Part shown: piece after piece, positions 1-9,049 of the stretch
Numbering within the stretch: position 1 is the stretch's first letter
Layout of the letters: each line of letters opens with the position of its first letter
Origin: Actinophytocola algeriensis
GTDB taxonomy: Bacteria; Actinomycetota; Actinomycetes; Mycobacteriales; Pseudonocardiaceae
Assembly: GCF_014203735.1 (NCBI RefSeq)
Contig: NZ_JACHJQ010000005.1
Location: 124,001 to 188,000, forward strand
DNA length: 64,000 bases
Reading direction: 5' to 3'
Made by a program: the position numbers and the translations under genes
Notes under the pieces: model-generated
What the model was told of the DNA's origin: nothing
Seen by the model: only the letters and a program-made list of their open reading frames with translations
Database searches by the model: none

Positions 1-210
1 CGGATCGGCGGCATCCGCGAGGGCGTGCTGTTCCTGCCGTTCCACTACGGCTACTGGGACACGGACTCGGGCGGTGACAAGGCGGGCCGTGCCGCGAACG
101 AGCTGACCATGACCGACTGGGACCCGGTGTCCAAGCAGCCGCTGTTCAAGACCGCCGCGGCCGCCGTCAGCCGCGTGCCCGACGAGGACACCAGGGGAGA
201 CGTCACATGA
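1..210 (+). CDS. Molybdopterin oxidoreductase, C-terminal end (partial)
   Basis: The frame is open from base 1, so only the last 69 residues are present. The stretch with FLPFHYG, AANELT and DPVSKQPLFK is characteristic of the C-terminal molybdopterin-dinucleotide-binding domain of the DMSO-reductase superfamily (nitrate reductase/formate dehydrogenase-like). That domain closes over the bis-MGD cofactor; the catalytic and Fe-S parts lie outside the window. The stop overlaps the next start as ATGA (207-210), so the two genes are translationally coupled. Which substrate the enzyme reduces or oxidises cannot be told from this end. Confidence 0.8.
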   Translation, partial: RIGGIREGVLFLPFHYGYWDTDSGGDKAGRAANELTMTDWDPVSKQPLFKTAAAAVSRVPDEDTRGDVT

Positions 211-686
211 AACTCGGACTGGCGCTGCGGGAACTGCACCGCGCGGAGCGCTCCCTCGCCCGCGACCTGCTCGCCGTGGCCGACCGCCACCACGTCGAGC
301 ACGAGATCCACCACGTCGCCAACGACCTCGTCCTGTGGTCGGCGGACCACCTGAGCGGCATCGCCGACGCGGCGCGGCGGTACGACCTGGACCTCGATCC
401 CGGCCTGCCCGGCCGGGGCCCAGGGGCGGCACTCCGCGCGAAGCTCAGCGACCTGACCGGACGGTTCGCGGCGCCGGGGCTGCTGTTGCTGGCCGACCTG
501 CGCAGGCTGCACCGCAAGGCCGCCGGGGTCTCGCTCGACTGGGAGCTCGTCGCCCAGGGCGCGCAGGCCGTGAAGGACACCGACCTCTTGGCCCTCACGC
601 AGAAGTGCCATCCGCAGACCCTGCGCCAGCTCACGTGGACCAACGCGATGCTCAAAACCCTGTCGCCCCAGGTGCTGGCGAGCTGA
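207..686 (+). CDS. Hypothetical protein coupled to the molybdopterin oxidoreductase
   Basis: A 159-aa predicted cytosolic protein, mostly helical, with no signal peptide or membrane segment. The N-terminal third is rich in His, Glu and Asp (RHHVEHEIHHVAND around residues 28-41), which could be a metal site, but no family was recognised with confidence. Its start lies inside the stop of the molybdopterin oxidoreductase gene (ATGA), which points to joint expression and a role as accessory protein or chaperone for that enzyme (inference from position only). It ends 12 bp before the convergent GAF-ANTAR gene. Confidence 0.7.
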   Translation: MKLGLALRELHRAERSLARDLLAVADRHHVEHEIHHVANDLVLWSADHLSGIADAARRYDLDLDPGLPGRGPGAALRAKLSDLTGRFAAPGLLLLADLRRLHRKAAGVSLDWELVAQGAQAVKDTDLLALTQKCHPQTLRQLTWTNAMLKTLSPQVLAS

Positions 687-698
687 GGCCGGGAGCGG

Positions 699-1409
699 TC
701 ACTCCGCGAACGTGTCCGGCCGGATCCGGTGTTGCAGCACCGCCTGGGCGACCTCGGTCAGCGGCAGGTGGTGGCTGAACGCGTGGGCGCGCAGGCGCAG
801 CATCGCGTCGTCGAGGCTGATGTCGAGCCGGCCCGCGAGCATGCCGGTGGCGATGTTCACCTCGTCGTAGTGGCCGGGGAGGTCCGCGCGGGCCCACGGC
901 GCCACCTCGTCGCCGCCCGCGTCGGCGAGCAGCGCCGTCGTCGTCAGTGCGGCGAGGGCGACCGCGTCGGCCAGGTGCTCCGCGTCGAGTGTGGCGGGGG
1001 TGCGGCGGTACAGGTCGAGGGTGCCGAGCCAGGTCGTGCCGGCCTGCAGGGGGAACGCGAAGGCCGCGCCGACACCCGCGCTCGCCGCCTCGCCCTCGAA
1101 ACCCGGCCACTGGTGCCTGCCCGTGCCCATGTCGCCGACCAGCACCGGCTCACCGCTGGTGAAGGCGGCGACCCCGGGGCCCTCGCCCAGCGTGTACTGC
1201 AGCTCCTCCAGCTCCTCCGCCCACGCGTCGGTGGCCGCGACCAGCTGCTGCGTCCGAACCGTGGTCCGCACGGTGACCGCGGCGGCGTCGACGCCGAGCC
1301 GCTCCACGGCGACCGCGCAGACCACGCCGGCCCAGCCCGTGCCCGCCCGCTGGTCCGGCAGCCGCTCGGTGACCAGGCGCCACAGCCGCTCGTGACGTTG
1401 ATCGCCCAC
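699..1409 (-). CDS. GAF and ANTAR domain protein
   Basis: A 236-aa predicted RNA-binding antiterminator. A GAF-like sensor domain covers about residues 20-165, with the family stretch EELQYTLGEGPG. A C-terminal ANTAR domain covers about 175-232 (NIATGMLAG, then DDAMLRLRAHA). ANTAR domains bind paired stem-loops in mRNA leaders and block termination; GAF domains sense small ligands or redox state. The GTG start at 1409 is preceded by GGAGG at a 9-nt spacing; the frame stays open far upstream but the extra residues look non-coding. It is the last gene of a three-gene minus-strand run and the most divergent of the three. The ligand is unknown. Confidence 0.83.
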   Translation of the reverse strand: MGDQRHERLWRLVTERLPDQRAGTGWAGVVCAVAVERLGVDAAAVTVRTTVRTQQLVAATDAWAEELEELQYTLGEGPGVAAFTSGEPVLVGDMGTGRHQWPGFEGEAASAGVGAAFAFPLQAGTTWLGTLDLYRRTPATLDAEHLADAVALAALTTTALLADAGGDEVAPWARADLPGHYDEVNIATGMLAGRLDISLDDAMLRLRAHAFSHHLPLTEVAQAVLQHRIRPDTFAE

Positions 1410-1510
1410 TGTCCGCCACCTCCACGCTTTCCGACGTGAACGCACCTGACCCCCGGCAGGGTGCATCATCGCGCATCCGGTGCCGGGCCGTCGCCCTGCT
1501 CGCGGCGGGG

Positions 1511-2326
1511 TCAGAGTTCGGGCACGTCGAGCTCGGTGTGCCGGTCGGCGAGGGTGCGTGCGAGTTCCGCGAGCTTGATGTTCAGGTCCTGTGAGGTGCG
1601 GCGCAGCAGGTCGAACGCCTCTTCGGCGTTGATGCCCCTGCGGTTCATCAGGATGCCCTTGGCCTGCCCGATGACGTCCCGGGTCTCGAGCGCCTTGCGC
1701 AGTTCCGCCTCGCGCAGCTCGGCCAGCCGGACCGCCTCGGTGTGCGCCAGGGCGAGCGAGGCGTGGGTGGCGAGGAGCAGGGCGCGGTCGCGGGTCGACT
1801 CGTCGCCGAGCTTGCCGGGCTTGCGGCAGAAGATGTTCATGGCCCCGGACATGCGCGGCGGCTTCGCGTCGGCCACCAGCGCGGTCGACAGCACGGAGAG
1901 GAAGCCGAGGTCGGCGGCGGCCGGCCCGAAACGCGGCCATTGGGGTGTGGCGGCGAGGTCTCCGCTGTGGGTGCAGGCGGTGCCCTCCTTTCGTGCGGCG
2001 TCCAGGCACGGCCCCTCGTTGTAGCGGTACTGCAGCTGGTCGAGCTCGGTGCCGCGCGGATCGGTCTCCAGCGGCGTGTGCAGCCGCCCGTCCGAGGAGC
2101 GCAGCGTGATGCTGATCAGGTCGGCGTCCGGGATGACCGCCTGGACGGTGTGCATCACCAGGTCCAGGGCGCCCGCCACCGTGTCGGTGTGCAGCAGCGT
2201 CCTGGTCATCAGCGCGAACTGCCTGGCGAGCGGACTGTGGTCCGGGGTACCCGACATCGGGTGCGGCGCGTCCGGCGGTTCGGCGACGAATTCCGCCTTG
2301 TCCTGGGTCCAGTCGTAGTCCTGCAC
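1511..2326 (-). CDS. GAF and ANTAR domain protein
   Basis: A 271-aa predicted regulator with a GAF domain at about residues 40-180 (ELDQLQYRYNEGPCLDAA) and a clear ANTAR domain at about 205-262 (RDVIGQAKGILM, AEEAFDLLRRTSQ). The GTG start follows GGAG by 7 nt. It is closely similar along its whole length to the next upstream gene (2436-3284), so the two look like a tandem duplication. Expected role: coupling a small-molecule or redox signal to transcription antitermination through RNA hairpin binding. The target RNAs were not identified here. Confidence 0.88.
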   Translation of the reverse strand: MQDYDWTQDKAEFVAEPPDAPHPMSGTPDHSPLARQFALMTRTLLHTDTVAGALDLVMHTVQAVIPDADLISITLRSSDGRLHTPLETDPRGTELDQLQYRYNEGPCLDAARKEGTACTHSGDLAATPQWPRFGPAAADLGFLSVLSTALVADAKPPRMSGAMNIFCRKPGKLGDESTRDRALLLATHASLALAHTEAVRLAELREAELRKALETRDVIGQAKGILMNRRGINAEEAFDLLRRTSQDLNIKLAELARTLADRHTELDVPEL

Positions 2327-2435
2327 GGTGAGGCTCCGTCCCGCCGGGCTCGTTGGTCCGTTTCTTCACGCTACGCCCGTCACGGCCTGTCCACCGGTCG
2401 TGCCACCCCTTCGGCGTCCACCGGACCGGCGGGAC

Positions 2436-3284
2436 TCACCGAGGTTGCGGGTCGTCGAGTTCGGGCAGGTCGAAGTCGGCGTGTTTGACGAGCGTCTCGG
2501 CGAGCTCGACGAGCTTGACGTTGAGGGTCTGCGAGGTGCGCCGGAGCACGGTGAACGCCTCATCGGCGTTCAGCCCGCGGCGACCCATGAGGATGCCCTT
2601 GGCCTGTCCGATGACGTCCCGCGAGTCGATCGCCCTGAGCAGCTGCTCGGCCTGCAGCTTCCCCTGGGTCACCTCGGTGGTGTGGGCCAGGGCCAGGGAG
2701 GCGTGGGTCGCCAGCAGCAGCGCCAGCGCCTGGTCGGCCTCCCGCAGCCCGCCGGGTCTCCTGGAGTAGATGTTGAGCGCCCCGGACAGGTGCGGCGGCC
2801 GCGCGTTGGGCAGCAGGGCCGTCGACAGCACCGCGAACAGGCCGCGCTCGGCCGCGGCGGGCCCGAACCGCGGCCACGCCTCGTCGGTGGCGAGGTTGTC
2901 GCTCGTCGCGACGGCGGGACCGGCCGAGTCGGCCGCGGCCAGGCACGGCCCTTCCTGCAGCTCGTACTGGAGCTGGTCCAGCTCGGCAGCGACCGGGTCG
3001 GTCTGTATCGGGGTGTGGAAGACCCCGTCCGAGGAGCGCAGGGTGACGCTCACGAGGTCGGCCCCCGGCACGACGTGCAGGGTCGCGTCGGCGACCTGCT
3101 GGAGCACGTCCCCGGTGGTGGTCGCGTCGAGCAGCGAGTAGGTGAGCGTGGCGAACTGCTGCGCCAGCGGACCCAGCGGCGCGCCGTGGTCCCGCTTCGG
3201 GGCAGGGCCGGTGGTGACGGCCGTGCGGCTGTCGGCCTGGAATCGGTCCTTGTCCCGGACCCAGTCCTCGTCACTGGGAGGCAT
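2436..3284 (-). CDS. GAF and ANTAR domain protein
   Basis: A 282-aa paralogue of the 1511-2326 gene. It has a GAF domain at about residues 50-190 (ELDQLQYELQEGPCLAAA) and an ANTAR domain at about 215-270 (RDVIGQAKGILMGRRG, ADEAFTVLRRTSQ). The ATG at 3284 sits 8 nt after AAGG and is preferred to a GTG three codons upstream. As the first gene of the run it should carry the promoter; two 13-bp direct repeats lie 31-59 bp upstream. No membrane segment is seen, so it is cytosolic. Confidence 0.88.
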   Translation of the reverse strand: MPPSDEDWVRDKDRFQADSRTAVTTGPAPKRDHGAPLGPLAQQFATLTYSLLDATTTGDVLQQVADATLHVVPGADLVSVTLRSSDGVFHTPIQTDPVAAELDQLQYELQEGPCLAAADSAGPAVATSDNLATDEAWPRFGPAAAERGLFAVLSTALLPNARPPHLSGALNIYSRRPGGLREADQALALLLATHASLALAHTTEVTQGKLQAEQLLRAIDSRDVIGQAKGILMGRRGLNADEAFTVLRRTSQTLNVKLVELAETLVKHADFDLPELDDPQPR

Positions 3285-3643
3285 CTGCGGCACCTTGGCT
3301 TCCCCTTACCACGTCGTGCACGTTGTCAGCCGTGCACGTTGTCGAAGGATCGTTGGGTGGGCGCCGACGCTACGCTGCTGAACCCCGGACGCGAGGTACG
3401 TGATCGCGCTGCTGCGCCCTGCTGGTCGGCAGGACGTGCACAGCTCGGGTCACTTTGCCAGAACTGTCCCCGGCGGGAGTCGCCGGGTTGACCTGTGTGC
3501 GGGCGGTATCGGCAGGTGGTCGCCGAGCACGCGAGGTTTCGACGCCCGGAGCGGGGGTACGCGTGCTGCGGAGCGTCAAACAGTCGGCGCGGGCACATCG
3601 GCTGTCGGGCCGGGGTCGGCCTGACGTTCATCTAGGGGTTCCC
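3285..3643. other. Divergent intergenic region
   Basis: This interval separates the minus-strand GAF-ANTAR run from the plus-strand glycosyltransferase. It holds a 13-bp direct repeat at 3315-3343. Short open frames on both strands have no recognisable protein content. AGGGG at 3634-3638 is the ribosome binding site of the glycosyltransferase. No terminator or RNA gene was seen. Confidence 0.5.
3315..3343. repeat. Two 13-bp direct repeats upstream of the ANTAR genes
   Basis: CGTGCACGTTGTC occurs at 3315-3327 and again, identical, at 3331-3343, a period of 16 bp. Each copy contains the palindrome CGTGCACG. The pair lies just upstream of the first GAF-ANTAR gene, so a regulator binding site is plausible. 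The binding protein is unknown. Confidence 0.5.
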
Positions 3644-4657
3644 TTGCGTATCGCCATGGTCGCCGACACCCCCACCCGGTCCGAACAGGACTCACCACTG
3701 CCCGCCCTCGCGCACGCGTTGTCCGTGGCGGGCCACGAGGTGGCCCTCCAGGTGCAACAGGGGCCGAACCGGTCGAAGCGCTCCGTGACGCGGTTCGCCG
3801 ACGTCCTCGCCGACCGGTGGCGCACCGAGAGACCCGATGTCGTGCACGCCTGTTCGACGTTCGCGGGCACGGCCGCGGTCAAGGCGGCGCGACGCGTCGG
3901 CGTGCCGGTCGTCTACGCCGTCGATGAGTCGCCCGTCACGGCCGACGACGCGGCGGTGCTGGCCGCCGCGGACCACGTGTTCGCGCCCTACGGCGGTCAA
4001 CGGCCCGCACTGGTCCGCGCCGGGGTGCCGCGCTGGCGCATGTCGGTCCTGCCCTACGGGCTGGACGTGAACCACTTCACCCCCGACGGCGCGGGCGCGG
4101 AGACCAGGGCGGCGCGCCGCATCGTCTCCGTGGGCTCGGTCGAACCCGGTTCCGGGTTCGGCACCCCGGTCGCCGCGCTGCCCGCACTGCGCGACACCGA
4201 GCTGGTGGTCGTCGGCGGACCCGCGCACGGCAAGCACGCCGGTGAGCTGCGCGCGTACGCACGCACCCTGGGCGTGGCGGACCGCCTGGTGCTGGCCGGG
4301 TCGGTCCCGCGCGCCGAGCTGCCCACCCTGCTGCGCTCGGCGGATCTGGTCGTCTGCACCCCGTGGACCGCGTCGTTCGGCATCGCGGCGGTGGAGGCCA
4401 TGGCCTGCGGGGTCGCCGTCGTCGCGAACGCGGTCGGCGGGCTCGCCGACACCGTCGTGCACGGCGTCACCGGCATCCAGGTGGCGCCGAGGCGTCCCCG
4501 CGAGCTCGCGGCCGCGCTGCGCGCGGTGCTGGGCAAGCGCGTGGTCCGCGAACAGCTGGGGGCGTCGGGCCGGGACCGCGCCGAGACGCGGTACTCGTGG
4601 AACTTCGTCGCCACGCAGGCGGTGCACGCCTACCAGCGCGTGCTGCGCACCCCCTGA
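3644..4657 (+). CDS. Glycosyltransferase family 4 (GT-B fold)
   Basis: A 337-aa cytosolic glycosyltransferase. The N-terminal Rossmann half begins LRIAMVADTP; the C-terminal half holds the GT4 donor-binding pattern with DLVVCTPW, then SFGIAAVEAMACGVAVVANA (about residues 235-265), where the EX7E-type glutamates bind the nucleotide sugar. The TTG start is chosen because AGGGG lies 5 nt upstream; the frame is open further but without coding character. Family members transfer a sugar from UDP- or GDP-sugar to a lipid, protein or small acceptor. Acceptor and donor are not predictable, and no other glycan genes are adjacent. Confidence 0.85.
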   Translation: MRIAMVADTPTRSEQDSPLPALAHALSVAGHEVALQVQQGPNRSKRSVTRFADVLADRWRTERPDVVHACSTFAGTAAVKAARRVGVPVVYAVDESPVTADDAAVLAAADHVFAPYGGQRPALVRAGVPRWRMSVLPYGLDVNHFTPDGAGAETRAARRIVSVGSVEPGSGFGTPVAALPALRDTELVVVGGPAHGKHAGELRAYARTLGVADRLVLAGSVPRAELPTLLRSADLVVCTPWTASFGIAAVEAMACGVAVVANAVGGLADTVVHGVTGIQVAPRRPRELAAALRAVLGKRVVREQLGASGRDRAETRYSWNFVATQAVHAYQRVLRTP

Positions 4658-4883
4658 GCCGGGTGGGCCAGGGCGTCAGCCCCGCTGTTCGGTGTGCAGG
4701 GCGAAGCCGTACTCGTCGCCGACCTTCTCCTTGCCGTAGCTGACGTTCGCGGTCTCGCCGTCGTCGACGGTGGACGAGTGCGGAAGTGCGGACGCCGGGG
4801 AGGTTGTCGCGCTCTTGACGGAATGTGGTCGGTTCGTGTTTGTTGTTGTTGGACTCCGTTCACCCCTGCGTCTGGAGTTGTTG

Positions 4884-6377
4884 ATGACGACCCTGCTCAC
4901 GCGCCTGACCGCGACCCTCGCCGCCGTGCTGGTGTGCGGCACCGTGACCCCGGCTCCCGCCGTGGCCGACGTGCCGGACTTCGACACCTCGGTGGCGGGC
5001 AACCCGATCTTCGACGGCTGGTACGCCGACCCGGACGTGGCCGTCTACGACGGCACCTACTGGGTCTTCCCGACCACCTCGAAGGTGTACGCCGAACAGA
5101 CCTACCTCGACGCGTTCTCCTCGACCGACCTGGTCAACTGGACCAAGCACGAACGCGTCCTGAGCACCGGGAGCGTCGACTGGGCGCACAAGGCGATGTG
5201 GGCGCCCGCCCCGATCGAGCGGAACGGCAGGTACTACCTGTACTTCGCCGCCAACGACATCCAGGGCGACGACGAGCTGGGCGGCATCGGCGTAGCCGTC
5301 GCCGACCGGCCGGAAGGGCCGTACGAGGACGCACTGGGGCACCCGCTGATCGGGCAGTTCCACAACGGCGCCCAGCCGATCGACCAGGACGTCTTCATCG
5401 ACGACGACGGCCAGGCGTACATGTACTACGGCGGGTGGGGTCACGCGAACGTCGTCAAGCTGGGCGAGGACATGACGAGCCTCGACACGTTCGCCGACGG
5501 CTCCACGTTCCGCGAGATCACGCCGGCGCCGGAGTACGTCGAGGGCTCGCAGATGTTCAAGCGGAACGGCAAGTACTACCTGATGTGGTCCGAGGGCGGC
5601 TGGACCGGGCCGAACTACTCGGTGTCCTACGCGATGGCCGACTCGCCGACCGGTCCGTTCACCAGGCTGGACAAGGTGCTCGCGCAGGACCCGGCGGTCG
5701 CCAGGGGTTCCGGCCACAACTCGGTGATCAACGTGCCCGGCACCGACATCTGGTACATCCTCTACCACCGCAGGCCGCTGTCGGAGACCGACGGCAACCA
5801 CCGCCAGGTCGCCTACGACCGCATGGTGTTCAACGCAGACGGCACCATCGCGCGGGTGACCATGAGGGTCAGGGACAACTTCGCCGACGGCAACGCGCTG
5901 GGGTGGAAGACCTACGGCGGTGGCTGGTCTGTCCATTCAGGACGGTATGCGGCGGCCCGCTCGTACGGCGGGAAGGCGTTGCTGGACACGAACTTCGGCG
6001 ACTTCACCCAGGACGTGAACGTCACGGTCACCGGCGGTGGTGGCGACGCGGGCACGGTCTTCCGGGTGACCCAGCTCGCCGTCGGCACCGACAGCTACCG
6101 CGGCTACTACGCGGGCATCAGCCCGAGGGGCCGGGTCCTGCTCGGCCGCGCGAACAACGGGTGGACCCTCCTGGCGGACGCGGCGCTGCCCGTTGTGCCG
6201 GGACGCGGCTACCACCTGCGCGTCACCGCGTCGGGCGCGAACCTCGCGGTGTACGTGGACGACATGACCACGCCGAAGCTGACCGCCACCGACGGCACCT
6301 TCGTCTCCGGCGCCAACGGCGTCCGCGTGTACGACACGGCGGCGTCGTTCGACGACTTCGCCGTCCGCCATCCATAA
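4884..6377 (+). CDS. Secreted glycoside hydrolase family 43 protein with C-terminal lectin-like domain
   Basis: A 497-aa exported enzyme. A signal peptide covers residues 1 to about 29, ending PAVAD. The GH43 five-bladed propeller covers about 35-330: NPIFDGWYADPDVAVYDGTY carries the catalytic base Asp near residue 49, and EYVEGSQMFKRNGKYYLMW carries the general-acid Glu near residue 219. Residues about 335-497 form a concanavalin-like/DUF1080-like beta-sandwich probably used for carbohydrate binding. GH43 enzymes remove arabinofuranosyl, xylosyl or galactosyl units from plant polysaccharides; the exact linkage is unknown. The ATG at 4884 has GGAG 6 nt upstream, and earlier in-frame starts lack a signal peptide. 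Confidence 0.9.
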   Translation: MTTLLTRLTATLAAVLVCGTVTPAPAVADVPDFDTSVAGNPIFDGWYADPDVAVYDGTYWVFPTTSKVYAEQTYLDAFSSTDLVNWTKHERVLSTGSVDWAHKAMWAPAPIERNGRYYLYFAANDIQGDDELGGIGVAVADRPEGPYEDALGHPLIGQFHNGAQPIDQDVFIDDDGQAYMYYGGWGHANVVKLGEDMTSLDTFADGSTFREITPAPEYVEGSQMFKRNGKYYLMWSEGGWTGPNYSVSYAMADSPTGPFTRLDKVLAQDPAVARGSGHNSVINVPGTDIWYILYHRRPLSETDGNHRQVAYDRMVFNADGTIARVTMRVRDNFADGNALGWKTYGGGWSVHSGRYAAARSYGGKALLDTNFGDFTQDVNVTVTGGGGDAGTVFRVTQLAVGTDSYRGYYAGISPRGRVLLGRANNGWTLLADAALPVVPGRGYHLRVTASGANLAVYVDDMTTPKLTATDGTFVSGANGVRVYDTAASFDDFAVRHP

Positions 6378-6435
6378 CGCTGTGATGGTAACGTGGTCAG
6401 GAGAGCACATCTCGCCTGGCTGAGGAGACAACCGC

Positions 6436-7854
6436 ATGCCCGCGAACTACGTCATGGGATTCGCCAGCCTCGATACCGAGACCGACATCGCGAACCTGCC
6501 GGTGCAGGGGACCGTCCCGGACTGGCTCGCGGGCACGCTGTTGCGCAACGGCCCCGCGTTGTTCGACGTCAACGGCACCACCTTCCGGCACTGGTTCGAC
6601 GGACAGGCGATGCTGCACAGGTTCGACATCGGTGGCGGCGGGGTGTCCTACCGCAACCGGTTCCTCGACACCTCCGCCCTGCGGTCGATCCGTGACCGCG
6701 GCCGCATCGGCTACATCGAGTTCGCCACCGACCCGTGCGGGTCGATCTTCAGCCGGTACCGGGCGCGGTGGCAGGGCAAGCTGACACCGAACGCGTGCGT
6801 GAACGTCGGCGACTACGGCGACGCCGCGATCGCGATGACCGAGGTGCCGCTGGCGGTCGAGTTCGACCCGGAGACGCTGGCGACCGTCGGGGTCCGGCCG
6901 TGGGCGGACGACCTCGACGGCGACACCACCACGGCCCACCCGCACGAGGACCCGACGACCGGGGAACCGGTGAACTTCCTGCTGAGCTTCGGCCGCACCT
7001 GCGAGTACCGGGTACACCGGGTGCGCACCGACAGGTTCGAACGGGTGCTGCTCGGCACGTACCGCACCGAGCAGCCGGGCTACCTGCACAGCTTCGCGAT
7101 CACGCGGCGGTACGTGGTGCTGGTGGTGTACCCGTTCGTGGCCAACGCGCTGTCGTTCCTGCTGCGGGACCGGCCGTTCATCGAGAACTTCCGGTGGCGG
7201 CCGGAGCTGGGCACCAGGATCGTGCTGATGGACCTCGCCGACGGGCGGGTGCGCGGGGAGTACCGCACCGACCCGTTCTTCGCGTTCCACCACATCAACG
7301 CCTACGACGACACCGAGACCGGCGACGTGGTGCTCGACATCTGCTCCTACGACGACGCGACCGCCGTCGACGCGCTGTACCTGAACAAGATGCGCGGCGC
7401 GATCCCGGCACCACAGGCGTTCCCCACGCGGTACCGGGTCGACCCGGGCACCGGCGCGGTGACGTCGAGCCGCCTCTCCGACCTGACCATGGAACTGCCG
7501 CGCATCAACTACGCCGCCCGCAACGGCAGGCCGTACCGCTACGCGTACGGCGTCGGCGCGCTGGACCCCGGCGGCAGGAACTTCCTCGACCAGCTCGTGA
7601 AAGTAGACACCACCACGGGGGAAACGGCGGTGTGGCGGGAAGAGGACTGTTATCCGGGCGAACCGGTCTTCGTCCCGGCCCCGGACGCGACGACCGAGGA
7701 CGACGGCGTACTCCTGTCAGTGGTCCTGGACAGTCGCGAACGCCGGTCGTGGCTGCTCGTCCTCGACGCGGCGGGTTTCACCGAACTGGCCAGGGCCACG
7801 GTGCCCCACGCCATCCCGTTCGGTTTCCACGGCCAGTTCCGCGAACAGTGGTGA
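6436..7854 (+). CDS. Carotenoid cleavage oxygenase family protein
   Basis: A 472-aa non-haem iron dioxygenase of the carotenoid oxygenase/RPE65 family. All four expected iron-ligand histidines are visible: in TTAHPHEDP (about residue 169), GYLHSFAIT (about 218), AFHHINAYDD (about 285) and near the C-terminus in FGFHGQF (about 465). The N-terminal pattern LRNGPALFDV is also typical. These enzymes split conjugated double bonds of carotenoids, apocarotenoids or stilbenoids with O2. The start has GAGGAGA upstream. No carotenoid biosynthesis genes are nearby, so the substrate may come from elsewhere in the genome or from plant material. It ends 3 bp from the convergent EEP gene. Confidence 0.92.
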   Translation: MPANYVMGFASLDTETDIANLPVQGTVPDWLAGTLLRNGPALFDVNGTTFRHWFDGQAMLHRFDIGGGGVSYRNRFLDTSALRSIRDRGRIGYIEFATDPCGSIFSRYRARWQGKLTPNACVNVGDYGDAAIAMTEVPLAVEFDPETLATVGVRPWADDLDGDTTTAHPHEDPTTGEPVNFLLSFGRTCEYRVHRVRTDRFERVLLGTYRTEQPGYLHSFAITRRYVVLVVYPFVANALSFLLRDRPFIENFRWRPELGTRIVLMDLADGRVRGEYRTDPFFAFHHINAYDDTETGDVVLDICSYDDATAVDALYLNKMRGAIPAPQAFPTRYRVDPGTGAVTSSRLSDLTMELPRINYAARNGRPYRYAYGVGALDPGGRNFLDQLVKVDTTTGETAVWREEDCYPGEPVFVPAPDATTEDDGVLLSVVLDSRERRSWLLVLDAAGFTELARATVPHAIPFGFHGQFREQW

Positions 7855-7857
7855 CCG

Positions 7858-8631
7858 TCAGGACATGGAGACGGTGACGAGCCAGCCAGGGTGGTCGGTG
7901 GTGCCCGCCATGTCGATCGTCCTGCCGCTGACGAAGGTGAGGTTCGTCGAGGCGAAGACGTGCTGGACGCTGCCGTCGCCCTTGCGGTAGAAGCCGGACC
8001 GGTTGCAGGACTGCGCGTCCGGTGATCCCTGGTACCGCAGGTTGAGGTCCCCGGAGACGACGACAGGGCCCGCGGCCGTGTACCCCGCCGCGCGCGTCAT
8101 CAGCTCCTTGCACTGCGCGAGCGCCGTGGTCCCACTGCGTGCCGAGAGGTGCGTCGTGCACGCGCTCAGCGCGCCGGCGGGCAGGCACGCCCACACCCGC
8201 ATCTCGGAGCTGCCGTCCTGCGCGGTGTAGCGCCCGGTCACCCCGGCGCCACCGGCGAGCGAGTCGACGACCATGACGGCGTTGCCGTACCGCTGGCCGT
8301 TCTGGCAGAGCACCGGAGCGCCGTCCGGCCGCTGCGCGGCGACGAACTGCGCGCGGGCGGCGCCCATCGCGGCCCGCAGGCGTTCGACATCACCCGAGCA
8401 CGCCTCGTTGACCGACAGGACCTGCGGCCTGGTCGACGAGATCACCGACACCGCCTTGGTCATCACCGCCTCGCCGGTGAAGCACCCGGCCACCCCGCTG
8501 TGACAGATGTTGAGCTGCAACACCTTCACCGTGGTGGCCGCGGAAGCCCCCGGCGGGACGACAGCGATCCCGAACAGGGCCAACGACATCACGGCGACGA
8601 GCCGGGCGAGGAAGCGCACGTGATCACACAA
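7858..8631 (-). CDS. Secreted endonuclease/exonuclease/phosphatase-fold protein
   Basis: About 257 aa with an N-terminal signal peptide ending near GASAA and an EEP-fold catalytic domain. Visible family motifs are VLQLNIC, LSVNEAC (metal-binding Glu), VVVSGDLNLR (GDLN) and TTDHPGW (the Asp-His pair). EEP proteins cleave phosphodiesters (DNA, sphingomyelin, inositol phosphates); this one should act outside the membrane. Five Cys residues in the mature part may form disulfides. The start is uncertain: a TTG at 8631 has GAGG 10 nt upstream, while GTG at 8619 or ATG at 8655 also give a usable signal peptide. The substrate is unknown. Confidence 0.82.
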   Translation of the reverse strand: MCDHVRFLARLVAVMSLALFGIAVVPPGASAATTVKVLQLNICHSGVAGCFTGEAVMTKAVSVISSTRPQVLSVNEACSGDVERLRAAMGAARAQFVAAQRPDGAPVLCQNGQRYGNAVMVVDSLAGGAGVTGRYTAQDGSSEMRVWACLPAGALSACTTHLSARSGTTALAQCKELMTRAAGYTAAGPVVVSGDLNLRYQGSPDAQSCNRSGFYRKGDGSVQHVFASTNLTFVSGRTIDMAGTTDHPGWLVTVSMS

Positions 8632-8722
8632 GCAGATCCGACCTCGAGGTGGCAAGCACGGCGGCGGCCACGGCGGCCTTCACGGAGGTGCGGCCACGCC
8701 TGTCAGCCGGGCACGCGGGCAC

Positions 8723-9049
8723 ATGACGGGGCAGCGGCGCACGCCGGCTCCCGCCGCGGCGCAGCGGGAGCCGCTGACCACGTTCGTCGCGGCCGCCCGC
8801 TCCGGTGACATGTCCGCGCTCGAGCGGCTGCTCGCCCCGGACGTCACCAGCCTGTCCGACGGCAACGGCAGGGTGCGGGTGGCACGCAGGCCGGTCGTGG
8901 GCGTGCCGGGCGTGACGCGGGGCCTGGCACTGCGCCAGGCAGGCCGCGCGGCCGCGCCGTCGCTGTGGTCGGTCCAGTCGGCCGCCGCCACGATCACCGA
9001 CCTGTGGATCGTGCTCAACCCGGCGAAACCGCGCGGCTGGCACCGCTGA
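8723..9049 (+). pseudogene. ECF sigma factor remnant (SigJ-type SnoaL domain only)
   Basis: A 108-codon open frame resembling only the C-terminal SnoaL-like domain of SigJ-type ECF sigma factors: FVAAARSGDMSALERLLAPD, then GRVRVARRPVVG, and a tail with ITDLWIVLNPAKPRGW. Sigma regions 2 and 4 are absent upstream. The middle of the SnoaL domain, between the RRPVVG segment and the C-terminal strand, is shortened and scrambled. The 3' end overlaps the convergent AfsR-like gene by 35 bp. It is most simply a decaying fragment; a short expressed protein cannot be ruled out. Confidence 0.6.

Noticed and set aside
4676-4790. A minus-strand tail reading VSYGKEKVGDEYGFALHTEQ before a stop, next to the GT4 gene, possibly a gene remnant.
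   Set aside because: It looks protein-like but is too short and matched no family I know; it cannot be told from chance.
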